A stretch of DNA of 64,000 nt from DATEMU01 sp964414585 (GCA_964414585.1 CAYPXR010000041.1:1-64000), one strand, 5' to 3'; positions 49,714 through 59,242 are shown, counted from the stretch's first letter. The notes: generated by a model from the sequence alone, not told the origin. Numbers and translations: made by a program.

Positions 49714-51729
49714 GTGCGAAATTTACGCAGGGGCTGGGCTTACCATCTTTTTGCCGGGATCGTCCTTTTCCCGGCGGTCGCTTCGGGTGTGGGCCCGGAC
49801 GTTATCGTCGGCGATCTTCAAGACACCACTCGCTTGGGCCGACTCGGCGATATCACGGCATTTGCCATCGGGACGTATTCCTGCAATATCGGCGACCAGC
49901 CGCTCAATTGGATTCAAGCCACCAACGAACATCCGGTCATCGCGCAGAATTTGTATCGGCTGAAGAATGGGCGGTTCGAACAGATCGGGCAGTCCTGGCT
50001 CAAGCACGGATTTCTGGCAACGAACGAAAATCTCTGCAGCGTCTGTCCAACGCCGTTTCCTGACAGCCAACTGCACCCCGGATGCGCGGACCCGTATTCC
50101 GCGGGATTGAATGCCAACCAAACGCTTCTGGGCCCGCGGTCGGTGGTAAACGCATCGACGGGCTATTTTCCGGGTCCGCCGTCACCGCCGAGCATGCCGA
50201 CGGTGATCGAGCGTCGACTTCAGGTGCATGACGCGGACATCGACCCGGCCGCCAACGTGGGAGCGTTGTATTTTGGGGAGGGCCACTATGTGGCCGCGGA
50301 CGATGCGGCAGCCGGAAACGACAACAATAACGCGTCCTATCGACGGGTTACCATCGGAACGCAGGGCGGGCCGACCAACTACACGCTGGTGCTGACGGGA
50401 TCGACTCAGCAGCAAAAGCCGGCAATCCAGGCGTGGCAGGATACCGACGCGAGCGTCGCGATCGGATACGCGGATGTTTCCGGGGACGGGCGAATCATTG
50501 TCGGGGCGAAAGTAACGGACCTTCAGAATGGTTTCTGGCGTTACGAATACGCGGTTCAGAACTTGAACTCGGATCGCTCGGTCGGCTCCTTCGCGGTCGC
50601 GTTGCACGATGCGACGCCGTCGCAGGGGACGGGCTTTCACGACGTCGATTCTCACAGCGGCGAGCCGTATGACCTGGCGGATTGGACGTCATCGCGACCG
50701 CCGGGGATGTTGAAGTGGGCGACGACGGATTACAGCGTAAACGTCAACGCCAATGCGCTGCGCTGGGGCACGCTTTACAATTTCCGGTTCGACACGAACA
50801 GCCCACCGATCGTCAACGCGGTCGTCACGCTGGGGCTTTTCAAGCCGGGTTCGCCGTCGAGCGTGACGGTGACGATCCTGGGGCCGTCGTCCGCCCCGCA
50901 GGATTGCAACTCCAACACCATTCCGGACTATCTGGAGATTCAGGGTAATCCGTCACTGGACTGCAATTCGAACGGAAACCTGGACGAATGCGACCTCGAT
51001 TGCAACGGAAACGACATCGCGGATGGATGCGAAATCCTGCTTGACCCGTCGCTCGACTGTAACGGCAATGGCGGGCTGGACGTCTGCGAGATCGCGGTCG
51101 GGAGCCCTGCGCCAGGCGGCCCATTTTTTTGCACGTCCAACTGCGATCCCGATTGCAACGACAACGGAATCCCGGATGAGTGCGACATCTCGAGCGGGTT
51201 CGATCCGGATTGCAATATGAACGGGCGACCGGACAGTTGCGATCTTGCATTGGGATCGAGCCAGGATTGCAACCACAACGGCAAGCCGGATGAATGCGAG
51301 ATTCCGGTGGGGCATCCCGCGCCGGGCGGCCCGTTTTTCTGTACGACGGGCTGCAATCCGGACTGCAATTTCAACGGGAAACCGGACGACTGCGATATCG
51401 CCAACGGGGCGGCGGATTGCAACAGCAACGGGACACCGGACAGTTGCGAGATCGCGGCGAATCCGTCGATCGATTGCAACAGCAACGGCATCATCGATTC
51501 CTGCGGAGAGCCGGACTGCAATAACAACAGTCTGCCGGACGCCTGCGAATATCCGGGATGCCCGGGGATCATGAAGGGCGATTACGATTGCAGCGGGACC
51601 GTGGACGAAGCGGACATTACGCCGTTTCTGCTGGAGATCATCAACGGCGCGCCGACGTGTCTGGATGATTTCAACGGCGACGGCAAGGCGGACGGTCTGG
51701 ACGTGCAGGGGTTTGTGAACGCGATTTGA
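49714..51729 (+). CDS. Secreted protein with DCNxNG calcium-type repeats and dockerin-like tail
   Basis: 671 aa from GTG 49714, chosen because CGGAGGG (49701-49707) sits at correct spacing; ATG 49690 lacks one. A signal peptide (RRGWAYHLFAGIVLFPAVASG) follows. Residues about 30-390 form a beta-rich region of unknown type with several Cys. Then come eleven repeats of the form DCNxNGxPDxCEI (about 50900-51560), Asp/Asn-rich loops like thrombospondin type-3 or EF-hand Ca-binding. The end has two Ca-loops (GDYDCSGTVDEADITPF, DFNGDGKADGLDVQGF). It is likely exported to the cell surface. A -10 box TATAAT lies at 49629-49634. No enzyme motif is seen. Confidence 0.8.
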   Translation: MRNLRRGWAYHLFAGIVLFPAVASGVGPDVIVGDLQDTTRLGRLGDITAFAIGTYSCNIGDQPLNWIQATNEHPVIAQNLYRLKNGRFEQIGQSWLKHGFLATNENLCSVCPTPFPDSQLHPGCADPYSAGLNANQTLLGPRSVVNASTGYFPGPPSPPSMPTVIERRLQVHDADIDPAANVGALYFGEGHYVAADDAAAGNDNNNASYRRVTIGTQGGPTNYTLVLTGSTQQQKPAIQAWQDTDASVAIGYADVSGDGRIIVGAKVTDLQNGFWRYEYAVQNLNSDRSVGSFAVALHDATPSQGTGFHDVDSHSGEPYDLADWTSSRPPGMLKWATTDYSVNVNANALRWGTLYNFRFDTNSPPIVNAVVTLGLFKPGSPSSVTVTILGPSSAPQDCNSNTIPDYLEIQGNPSLDCNSNGNLDECDLDCNGNDIADGCEILLDPSLDCNGNGGLDVCEIAVGSPAPGGPFFCTSNCDPDCNDNGIPDECDISSGFDPDCNMNGRPDSCDLALGSSQDCNHNGKPDECEIPVGHPAPGGPFFCTTGCNPDCNFNGKPDDCDIANGAADCNSNGTPDSCEIAANPSIDCNSNGIIDSCGEPDCNNNSLPDACEYPGCPGIMKGDYDCSGTVDEADITPFLLEIINGAPTCLDDFNGDGKADGLDVQGFVNAI

Positions 51730-51744
51730 GACGGGCCGATCGGG

Positions 51745-54700
51745 TCAACGGACGTTCAGGCCGACGGAGTCTCCGAGGCCGGTGTAGCGTTTGGAGCCGA
51801 GTCCGAGGTTGGGGGCGCCTTCGGGCCAGACGCTGAGGTTGATGCCGACGTCGTCGAGGGTCTTGTCGACGTCGAGCGAGACGGCGCTGTACCAGCGGGG
51901 CCAGCGGCGGACATAGACCAATTCCGTCGAGACATTTCTTCCTTCGTCGATGTCGTACAACTCGCGTGCGGCGACGGTGTGCTTTTCACTGAGTTTGTAG
52001 TTTCCGCCGAGGGCGATGACGTTGCTGGAGGTGTCGTGGATGTATCGCCATCCGACGAAATAGGACAGACGCGGTTCGCGTTCGACGGCCAGTGTGACGT
52101 TGCTGGTGCCCATGTTTCCGCGGTTGACGTCAAAGACGTTGTCGTGGACCAGGACGGTGCTGTCGCTGAGTCGGTATTGAAAATTCGTGGCGATGAAGTT
52201 GGAGGAGATGCTGTCTTCGGGGCGGCTGTAAATGAAGTCGCCGTGGCTTTGATTGGTGCGTACCGGCGGATTGAATTCATAAATCGGCCGATCGTGCTTT
52301 CCGTAGACGACGTTTGGAACGTCCTGACTCTTTTCCTTGTTGCTGAAGAAGCCGCCCTCGACGTCGAAGACGATCCAATCGACGGTGCGATTGTTTCCGG
52401 GACCGCCGCGCTGAGTCTGGAGTCGATTGCGAACGCCGACGGTGCCGCCGCCGAAGTCGTCGGTGTCCTCAATGCCGGAGTCGAATGGGGTCAGTTCGTA
52501 GGGATGACGGTTGGTGTGCGCGTTCCAAATGGTGAAATCGGGCTTGATGATATGCCGGAGTCGATGCAGGTCGAGCAGTTCCGACTCGATGCTGTCGTCG
52601 ACCTTGCTCATCATCATATTGCCGCGCAATCCGTAGGATCCGAAGGCGCGGCCGAAACCGCCGCTGGTATTGTCGGAATCCCAGCCGCTCGGACCGTCGT
52701 CGTAGCCCGCGACGCTGCCGGCGACGTATGGCGTGAGCTTGACCGGTCCGAGATTGGGGAGCGGGAATGCAAGTTCTTCTCGGGTGGTTCCGCGAAGGAC
52801 GGAACCGGTTTCGCCGGTGTTGTCGGGGCGACTCTCGCCGTTCCAACGGCGACGATCGTCGGGACGGTACCGGACGACTCCGAGATGCGACTCGCTGTAG
52901 GCGGTGGCGAATTCGCCGAGGGGCTCCCCGATGAGGCTGAAGGTCGCGTCGGGGAGGTGCTCGGTCTGCGTCAGGAAATCATTGATTCGCCAGTTGGCGA
53001 GGGTGGAGAATTGCCAGTTGGCCTGGCGCTTGACCAGGTAAATGTCGGTCTCCTGATCCTTGCCGTTTTCGAATTCGTTACGTTCATAACTTTCCAGGAA
53101 ATTGTCGTCGCTGAGGTAGGCGCCTTCGACGCTGAGTTCCCAGCCTTCGGGGAGATACTGACGGTGACGCCAAAGCGCGCGGCCGCGGTTGTCGTGGTCA
53201 GGCGAGATACTGCCGCGCTCGCCGCCGAAGTCATCCTTGCCGTGGTCGTTTATGTAATAGGTTCGGAGGAGGCCCATGTAGTCTTCACGCTCGTAGTCCA
53301 TGTCGATGCCGGTCGCCGGACCGCGCTCGGAAAAGTAGTCCGTCTTGAGGGTGGCGTCGAAACCCTCGGGCTGTTCGAGTCCCATGAGATTGAACAAATA
53401 CCAGCGGGTCTCCACGGTGGCGCCGAAATCACCGTTGTAGCCTAACTTAGCGCTGCGAAAAGCCATTCGGTCACGGGAGAAATCGCCGCGCGAAAAGGGC
53501 CAATAGGCGATCGGGAGGCCCTCGAGATTGAGGGTCGTGTGGTACGCTCGGTAGGTGCCGGCCTGGACACCGATGACATCGCCCGCCTCATTCTTGGGGG
53601 TTCGGTCAACGAGGACCACTCGGTCGGCGCCGATGGCGACGTGCGGCGTGTGGAACTCGCTGGTCGTAAATTGGGCCTTATCGGCTTCGTATTCTTTCGC
53701 AGAGAGTTGGCGGACCTCGTCGGCACGGACATAGATGGGCAGCGACCGCGCCGGCTCGGTGGCTCGAGTGACGACGTCGAGGATGAGGGCTCGTTCCTCC
53801 TCGAAATCGTAATAGAGCCGGGCTGCGCGAATCATGCGCTGGCCGCGCGTGAGAACGACGTCACCTTCGAGATAGACGGCCTGGGCCCATTCACGGGCGG
53901 ATTGGGCGCCCATTCGGTCGGTGCTCGATTTCTTTTCATCGATTCGAGGCGCGCCTCGGTCAGGCGCTGTCGGTTGTTTGTCTTTCTTGGATTCAGAGTC
54001 CTGATCCATGAAACCCGGGAGGGTGTCGCCGACCTGTTCCTTATTCAGGTAAATCACGGCGGAGTCGGCGCGAATCTCGACAAACTCGCCGCTTTGTGAC
54101 GGCGAGCCCTGTGCCACGAGGACCTCGCCGATGGCGATCACCACGGATTGTTCATGGTGTTGTTCATAGGAAAGCTGGTCGGCCGAAAAGTCGACTTTTC
54201 TGGCGATCTTGGGCCGTTGGACAAGGAGTTGCTGTGCCGATGGTGCGACTTGGATCGGCCCCCCCGCCTTTTCCGCTTCCGCGGCCGGAGCCGCAATCAA
54301 GAGTCTTCTTGCCTTGGCGGCTTCCTTGTAAAGATCGCCATCGGCATCGGACGTCGCCGAGTGGGCGTCGGCGTTGAGGACGAGCTTGCCGAAGGTGCGG
54401 AGCGTGACGAGCAAGGCCGGGCCTGTATCGATCGTGCCGGCGGGTTGGAGGATTTCGGCATCCTGCCAAAGGAAGATCTCCACATCGAGATATTTCTTGT
54501 CCTGCCATTGTTTGTTTCGAAACCAGGCGACGGCGTGACGACTCTTGAGGCGGTGCTGGCCCATCCGGCCGGTGAAATCGCCCTGGATCTCAATCGTTTT
54601 TTCACCCTCGGGGGTCGTCCACGTGTAGGCCAGTCGACCGTAGAGTTCGAGATCGAAATCACTGATGCCGGGCGGGAGGATGGGTTGAATCAAACCAAAG

Positions 54701-54828
54701 TCACCGGCGTCGACGGAGGTGGAGGGTTCCGACGAGGCGGGACGGCTTGTGTTTTGGGCGAAGAGACCGGTCGGCGCGAGGATCGCAAAGAGGCCGGCCG
54801 ACGCGATGGCAATCATCCGTTTTTGCAT
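51745..54828 (-). CDS. lptD: LptD/OstA-like outer-membrane LPS-assembly protein
   Basis: 1027 aa. It has an N-terminal signal peptide (MQKRMIAIASAGLFAILAPTGLFA). Residues about 60-360 hold OstA/LptA-type beta-jellyroll strands (FVEIRADSAVIYLN, VYLEGDVVLTRGQRMIRAARLYYDF). The rest (about 400-1027) is rich in amphipathic strands with Trp/Tyr ends, as in the LptD beta-barrel (LEGLPIAYWPFSRGDFSRD resembles the LptD plug/strand start). The last residues, GDSVGLNVR, lack the usual C-terminal aromatic. It inserts LPS in the outer leaflet. LptE is not adjacent. It has its own strong promoter and converges with the upstream gene with 15 nt between. Confidence 0.8.
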   Translation of the reverse strand: MQKRMIAIASAGLFAILAPTGLFAQNTSRPASSEPSTSVDAGDFGLIQPILPPGISDFDLELYGRLAYTWTTPEGEKTIEIQGDFTGRMGQHRLKSRHAVAWFRNKQWQDKKYLDVEIFLWQDAEILQPAGTIDTGPALLVTLRTFGKLVLNADAHSATSDADGDLYKEAAKARRLLIAAPAAEAEKAGGPIQVAPSAQQLLVQRPKIARKVDFSADQLSYEQHHEQSVVIAIGEVLVAQGSPSQSGEFVEIRADSAVIYLNKEQVGDTLPGFMDQDSESKKDKQPTAPDRGAPRIDEKKSSTDRMGAQSAREWAQAVYLEGDVVLTRGQRMIRAARLYYDFEEERALILDVVTRATEPARSLPIYVRADEVRQLSAKEYEADKAQFTTSEFHTPHVAIGADRVVLVDRTPKNEAGDVIGVQAGTYRAYHTTLNLEGLPIAYWPFSRGDFSRDRMAFRSAKLGYNGDFGATVETRWYLFNLMGLEQPEGFDATLKTDYFSERGPATGIDMDYEREDYMGLLRTYYINDHGKDDFGGERGSISPDHDNRGRALWRHRQYLPEGWELSVEGAYLSDDNFLESYERNEFENGKDQETDIYLVKRQANWQFSTLANWRINDFLTQTEHLPDATFSLIGEPLGEFATAYSESHLGVVRYRPDDRRRWNGESRPDNTGETGSVLRGTTREELAFPLPNLGPVKLTPYVAGSVAGYDDGPSGWDSDNTSGGFGRAFGSYGLRGNMMMSKVDDSIESELLDLHRLRHIIKPDFTIWNAHTNRHPYELTPFDSGIEDTDDFGGGTVGVRNRLQTQRGGPGNNRTVDWIVFDVEGGFFSNKEKSQDVPNVVYGKHDRPIYEFNPPVRTNQSHGDFIYSRPEDSISSNFIATNFQYRLSDSTVLVHDNVFDVNRGNMGTSNVTLAVEREPRLSYFVGWRYIHDTSSNVIALGGNYKLSEKHTVAARELYDIDEGRNVSTELVYVRRWPRWYSAVSLDVDKTLDDVGINLSVWPEGAPNLGLGSKRYTGLGDSVGLNVR

Positions 54829-54908
54829 TCGCCCGGTCGCGCCCCGATCGAAGATCCGGGCGGCACGGCGCGCGGCATCGCGCTAAACCGTGACCCGGTT
54901 GGGCGCGA

Positions 54909-54936
54909 ATTATAGGGCGTTGAAACAACGTGTCAA
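54909..54936 (-). promoter_or_regulatory. Consensus sigma-70-type promoter for lptD
   Basis: On the minus strand a perfect TTGACA (54931-54936) and a perfect TATAAT (54909-54914) with a 16-nt spacer, about 80 nt before the lptD ATG. It is the best promoter match seen in the window. Confidence 0.75.
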
Positions 54937-55384
54937 ACAAATCCGCCCACGATTGACGGGTTTGACTCCACGGCATGAATTGCCGAAGGCGGCGAAATAT
55001 TCAGGGCCATGGGGCGCAGTTCTGGGACGTTCTTGAGCGTGCATTCTTTGCCGGGTTGCCCGGCGCGGCTGGAATCGCCACCGCCGCGCGATGTGCAGCG
55101 AAGAAGGCCTGTCGACGCCCCGCGCACCGGTGCGCACGCAACGATAAGAGCGCGGTTCTTGCGCGAAAGCTCTCACTTTTTTGCGGTCCCTTTTGAGTTA
55201 ACCCCTGTAATGCGGCCTCCGATAAACGCATCAGCAGGATGTGTGCCCATTGAGCGGGCGCCATCGTCCGATTTGAGTCGCCGGTTTGCGCTTCAGCGCG
55301 GCGATATCGGCGGACGTACCGCGAGATTCGGACGTGGTGATTCGAATGCGCAGCGGAGGCATGGGAACCAGCGTGGACGGAACG
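54937..55384. other. Gene-poor 448-nt stretch with palindrome and terminator-like hairpin
   Basis: No convincing coding region. It holds a perfect 14-bp palindrome GCGCACCGGTGCGC (55122-55135). Confidence 0.5.
55147..55182 (+). terminator. Terminator-like hairpin without an upstream gene
   Basis: AGAGCGCG (55147-55154) pairs with CGCGAAAGCTCT (55162-55173) through CGCG/CGCG and AGAG/CTCT. Then CAC and six T (55177-55182) follow. It reads on the plus strand, where no gene precedes. Confidence 0.4.
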
Positions 55385-56224
55385 ATGTACGCAGCTCATA
55401 CGACGATCGCCAAATCGAATCGTTCAACGGCGCGATGGAAAAAGCGCCGGTGGATGTTGCCGCGACTGCACGCGGCGCTGGCGATTCCGTTCGTGGCCGG
55501 TTGCGTCGAGCTTCCCTTGCCTGCGAAGCAAGAGCTTTCGAAGGCAGGAGAAGATTACCGGCGGAAGGATTATCACGGGGCGCAGGCGAAGCTCGACGGA
55601 ATTCTCGCCACGTATCATTCCTACACGGGCGCCGCGGACGCTTATTACCTTCGGGCGCTTTGTCAGATCGGCCTCTCCAACAAGACGGCCGCGCTGAGCG
55701 ATGTCGAACGCTGCATCGCCCTGTCCCAGGACAAGAAATTGACCGCCGAAGCGCATGCGATGGCCGGCGCCCTGAAATTCGAGTCCGGCAAGGACGCCGA
55801 GGCGCTGGATCATTTCGCGCAGGCGCTCAAAGACCTTCCCGAAAAGCCGCCGGCCGATCTGGTGCGGTTTCGCTACGCGATTTGTTTGCAGCATCAGGGA
55901 CGATGGTCGGACGCCCGGCGGGAATTCGGGAGGCTGCTCCAACGATATCCGGGCGGGGACCTGAGTGAATCCGCGCGGCGAATGTCTGAATGGAAAGGTG
56001 ACTACTTCGCGATTCAGTGCGGCGCGTATCAGGATTCGTCTTCGGCGGCCAAGCAGATGCAGACGCTGAAGAAGACGGGCCTGGCCGCCCGGGTCGACGC
56101 GCAATCGCGATCGGGAAAGACGTTGTATGTGGTGTATGTGGGTCAGTATCCGAACTACGACGCGGCGCAAGAGGCGCTGCGGACGATTCGTGGAAAGGTT
56201 TCGGGCGCGCTGATCGCGCCTTAG
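55385..56224 (+). CDS. Lipoprotein with TPR-like repeats and SPOR domain
   Basis: 279 aa from ATG 55385 (MYAAHTTIAKSNRSTARWKK); ATGs at 55361 and 55454 are alternatives. A hydrophobic stretch ALAIPFVAGC ends in a lipobox Cys. The middle has TPR-like helices (KAGEDYRRKDYHGAQAKLDG, DAYYLRALCQIGLSNKTAAL, ALKDLPEKPPADLVRF, GRWSDARREFGRLLQRYPGG). The C-terminal 75 residues form a SPOR domain (YFAIQCGAYQDSSSAAKQM, VYVGQYPNYDAAQEALRTI), which binds denuded peptidoglycan at septa or anchors to the wall. It lies 34 nt before the Wza-like gene and is probably the first gene of the exopolysaccharide operon. Confidence 0.75.
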   Translation: MYAAHTTIAKSNRSTARWKKRRWMLPRLHAALAIPFVAGCVELPLPAKQELSKAGEDYRRKDYHGAQAKLDGILATYHSYTGAADAYYLRALCQIGLSNKTAALSDVERCIALSQDKKLTAEAHAMAGALKFESGKDAEALDHFAQALKDLPEKPPADLVRFRYAICLQHQGRWSDARREFGRLLQRYPGGDLSESARRMSEWKGDYFAIQCGAYQDSSSAAKQMQTLKKTGLAARVDAQSRSGKTLYVVYVGQYPNYDAAQEALRTIRGKVSGALIAP

Positions 56225-56258
56225 TCGGCGTTCGGCGCCGGCTCTGGGAGAGTCAAGG

Positions 56259-57425
56259 ATGAGTTCCAAGACGACCGTCTTTATTCATGCCAGTCTGATC
56301 GCCTCGGCGGTGATCTTGTGCTCGTGCTCTCGGACGGACCAGAAGATCCCCGACGTCGCCGAGATTCAGCCGAACGAATTGTATCAACCGTTCGTCGGCG
56401 GAACGGGGCTGCCGGAGCAACTGGTGGACCGACCGCCGTACCGACTGACGCCGGGAGACGTCCTCGAAATTATCTACCAGGTGAAAAACATCGTCAGCGA
56501 TACGCCGTACGAGCTGAAGATCGAAGACATCATCAAGATCGCGTTTCCCTACCAGGACAAGTTCGACCAAAAGCTGACGGTCCAGGGAGACGGCAACATC
56601 CGGTGCCTGCTTCTGGGTCAGATGCGCGCGGCCGGGCGCACGGCCAGCGATTTGGAAGAGCAATTGAAACACGGCTATTCGCGTTACATCCGCGATCCGG
56701 AAATGACCGTCGTCGTCGAGGCGGCCAACGTGAAGATCGTCGAGTTGAAGAAGGCGATTACCACGGCCCCCCGCGGTCAGTCGCGTTTGGTGCCGATCAA
56801 GCCGGACGGGACGATCGACTTGCCGTACATCGGGGAGGTCCTGGTTTCGGGCAAGACGGTGCATCAGGCCAAGAAACTGCTGGACGCGAGATACGTGGAA
56901 GAAGACCTGCAAGAGGTTGAAGTGACGGTGCAGACGCTCGAATTCGCGCCGAAGCGAATCTACGTCATGGGCGAGGTGCAAATGCCGGGCGGCTTCGAGT
57001 CGGTCGCGCCGATCACGATGCTCCAGGCCATCATTCGCCAGGGCGGCCCGACGGCGCGGGCGATGCGTTCCAAGGTCATGTTGCTGCGACGGCACCATTT
57101 GCCGCTTCCGCAGGCGATCATCTTCGATCTGGAGTCCGTCCTGCACGCCCGCAAGCCGAGCGAATTCGGCGCGGTGCCGGACGCGAGCCTCTATCGCTAC
57201 GACTCGTATCTTGAAGACGGCGACATCATTTACGTCCCGCCGACGGTCCTGGCGGTGGCAAACGACTGGATCGACCAGTTCTTCACGAAGGGCATCCGCT
57301 CGGTGGTGCCGTACAGCGGCGTGGTGGGCATGAACTTCGGATACCAGATTTACCAGGCGCCGACGGCCGTGAGGACCTCGCAGCTCGCCGGACCGCCGAA
57401 TTTTGTCAATCAGATTGGCCCGTAA
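56259..57425 (+). CDS. Wza-like outer-membrane polysaccharide export lipoprotein
   Basis: 388 aa. It has a signal with lipobox (VILCSCS). Two Poly_export-like (PES) segments are seen: LTPGDVLEIIYQVKNIVSDT and, later, LKIEDIIKIAFPYQDKFDQKL with VQGDGNIRCLLLGQMRAAGRT and LVPIKPDGTIDLPYIGEV. SLBB-like strands (KRIYVMGEVQMPGGFESV, MLQAIIRQGGPT) follow. The end has DGDIIYVPPTVLAVAND. Wza-family octamers form the export channel. The presence of a second N-terminal PES-like block is longer than typical Wza. The next gene is the Wzz-like partner. Confidence 0.85.
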   Translation: MSSKTTVFIHASLIASAVILCSCSRTDQKIPDVAEIQPNELYQPFVGGTGLPEQLVDRPPYRLTPGDVLEIIYQVKNIVSDTPYELKIEDIIKIAFPYQDKFDQKLTVQGDGNIRCLLLGQMRAAGRTASDLEEQLKHGYSRYIRDPEMTVVVEAANVKIVELKKAITTAPRGQSRLVPIKPDGTIDLPYIGEVLVSGKTVHQAKKLLDARYVEEDLQEVEVTVQTLEFAPKRIYVMGEVQMPGGFESVAPITMLQAIIRQGGPTARAMRSKVMLLRRHHLPLPQAIIFDLESVLHARKPSEFGAVPDASLYRYDSYLEDGDIIYVPPTVLAVANDWIDQFFTKGIRSVVPYSGVVGMNFGYQIYQAPTAVRTSQLAGPPNFVNQIGP

Positions 57426-57504
57426 AGCGGAGCTTGGAGACGGCCAGACCCGGCTCGCCGGCGCGAATGGACTCGCCCGGCGAACCGCAGAACGGTAGAC
57501 GACT

Positions 57505-59139
57505 ATGAACGACTCCTACGGAACACGATCTCTCCGCGAAATCGCGCGCATCCTGTTTCGCCACTGGTTCCTCCTCGTCTTGATCGTGGCGATCGGCGGC
57601 GTGGGCACGTGGGTGGTGTGCGAATACTTCGCGCCGCGGCACTACCGCAGCTCGATCGACATCATCTTCAAGCGCCCGCAGAACAAGAACCCGCTCGCCA
57701 CCGACTCCGGCGAGCGCATGCTCGAGGTCTTCGTCAAGGCCCAGCAGCAGATCGTGATGTCCGACGTCGTCGTGGCCCGGGCCAAGGTGATCGCCGAAGA
57801 CCCGACCCTCCGCCAGAAATGGCTCGCCCTGCAAAAAGAGTGGGAGCGCGTCACCCGCGCCGGCGAACGCGGCGCCGACGCCCCCCAACAAAAGATCGTC
57901 GAGTTCCTCACCGACGCGAAGAAGAGCCCGGTCCCCGGCCAGGTCGACGACCTGCTCAACAATCACCAGAGCGATTTCAACAAGTTTCGCAACTCCATCA
58001 AACTCGAAACCCCCGGCGGTGAACAGGTCGCCATGACCGAGACGTTCACGATCAGCGTCGACCGCCCCGGCCCGCGGACCGAGCCGGACAGCTACCTGAA
58101 CGCGCAGTACGCGGCGGACATCCTCGCCGACATGTACCTCTTCCGTTACCAGCAGCTCCAGCAGGAGCTGAACAACCCCGCGGCGAGCGTCATGTCCGAC
58201 GTCGTCGCCGAGTTCCGCAAGCAGCTCGACGACAAGATGGCCGCCTATCAGGCCTTCATCCAGAAAAACCCGGCCGACATCGGCGTCCTCGAACAGCTCC
58301 TCAAGTCCGGCACCGAGCACGGCGTGCAGGTGGTGCTCTCGAAGATCCGCGAAGGCGACGCCGCGCTGTACATGCAGCTCGCCCGCGACAAGGCCATGTA
58401 CAACGTCCTCAAAAAATCCCTCCCCGCCGGCGCCCTCGAGCCCGGCGGCGTCGCGGCCATGACCGACGAGGAGGTCTCCGCGGCCATCGCCGGCGCCGCG
58501 ACGGACTTCTTCAAGGACGACGTGGCCTACATCGAGCAGATCAAGAACATCGCGACGCTGCAAACCCGGGCCGCCCGGATCGAGACGCAGTACATGGAAG
58601 AGAGCCGGGACCTGCGCTACATCCACGCGCAACTGGCCCGCGCCCGCCGCCAGCAGCTGGACACCATCGTCGCCTTCACCAAGGGCCTGGCCGGCTCGGT
58701 CGCGGCCCGCGAAGAACAAAAGGCGATGAACGCGGCGCTGATCGAAGAGACGTCGGAAGAGCAAAAGGGCATCCACTCGAAACTCGCCCAATATGCCCGG
58801 TTGAAAAACGATTTCGAAGTGGCCCAAAAGCAGCTCGAACGGCTCGAACAGGACAAGATCGACGCGGACAGCGCCAAACTGATTTCGCACGAGGCGATCA
58901 CGATCAGCAAACTCGACGCCGCCAGCACCCCGGACCCCAAGAAACCGATTGTTCCGCTGACCGGAATCTATACGGCGGTCGCCGTGGTGGTGAGCTTGCT
59001 GCTCGGTCTGGCGCTGGTCTTCCTGGCGGATCACTACGATCACACGTTGCGTTCGACTTTGGAGGCTGAACGCTATCTGGGCGTTCCGGTCCTCGGATCG
59101 GTCAAGAAGCGCGGTCGCGGACTGATCGTTTCGGGATGA
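57505..59139 (+). CDS. Wzz-like polysaccharide co-polymerase (chain length determinant)
   Basis: 544 aa. Two membrane helices flank a large periplasmic part: IARILFRHWFLLVLIVAIGGVG near the N-terminus and ILTAVAVVVSLLLGLALVFLADHYD-like segment near the end (residues about 490-512). The middle is a long coiled region (EEQKAMNAALIEETSEEQK, AQKQLERLEQDKIDADSAK). A Pro-rich PKKPIVPLTGIYTA precedes the second helix, as in Wzz family. It lacks an attached kinase domain; the next gene encodes it separately. Third-position C and CTC-Leu are markedly frequent from about 57600 to 58790, more than in neighbours. Confidence 0.85.
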   Translation: MNDSYGTRSLREIARILFRHWFLLVLIVAIGGVGTWVVCEYFAPRHYRSSIDIIFKRPQNKNPLATDSGERMLEVFVKAQQQIVMSDVVVARAKVIAEDPTLRQKWLALQKEWERVTRAGERGADAPQQKIVEFLTDAKKSPVPGQVDDLLNNHQSDFNKFRNSIKLETPGGEQVAMTETFTISVDRPGPRTEPDSYLNAQYAADILADMYLFRYQQLQQELNNPAASVMSDVVAEFRKQLDDKMAAYQAFIQKNPADIGVLEQLLKSGTEHGVQVVLSKIREGDAALYMQLARDKAMYNVLKKSLPAGALEPGGVAAMTDEEVSAAIAGAATDFFKDDVAYIEQIKNIATLQTRAARIETQYMEESRDLRYIHAQLARARRQQLDTIVAFTKGLAGSVAAREEQKAMNAALIEETSEEQKGIHSKLAQYARLKNDFEVAQKQLERLEQDKIDADSAKLISHEAITISKLDAASTPDPKKPIVPLTGIYTAVAVVVSLLLGLALVFLADHYDHTLRSTLEAERYLGVPVLGSVKKRGRGLIVSG

Positions 59140-59242
59140 GTGATGTCGAAAAAATAGGTGCGGCGACTTTTTGATCGCCGCGAGTCCGGCCGATCGCGGC
59201 CGGGCTTCAAGAATGCATAGAATCATCTGAGGAGTACGGCCT

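Noticed and set aside
51979..53445. Plus-strand 488-codon frame opposite lptD
   Set aside because: Val/Asp/Gly-rich shadow translation; the minus strand has signal peptide, OstA strands and promoter.
55330..55350. ATTCGAAT sequence resembling a tRNA T-loop
   Set aside because: No cloverleaf, acceptor stem or anticodon arm could be built around it.
57406..59226. Minus-strand 606-codon frame opposite the Wzz-like gene
   Set aside because: Leu/Arg/Asp-rich shadow; the plus strand shows the two Wzz membrane helices and coiled region.
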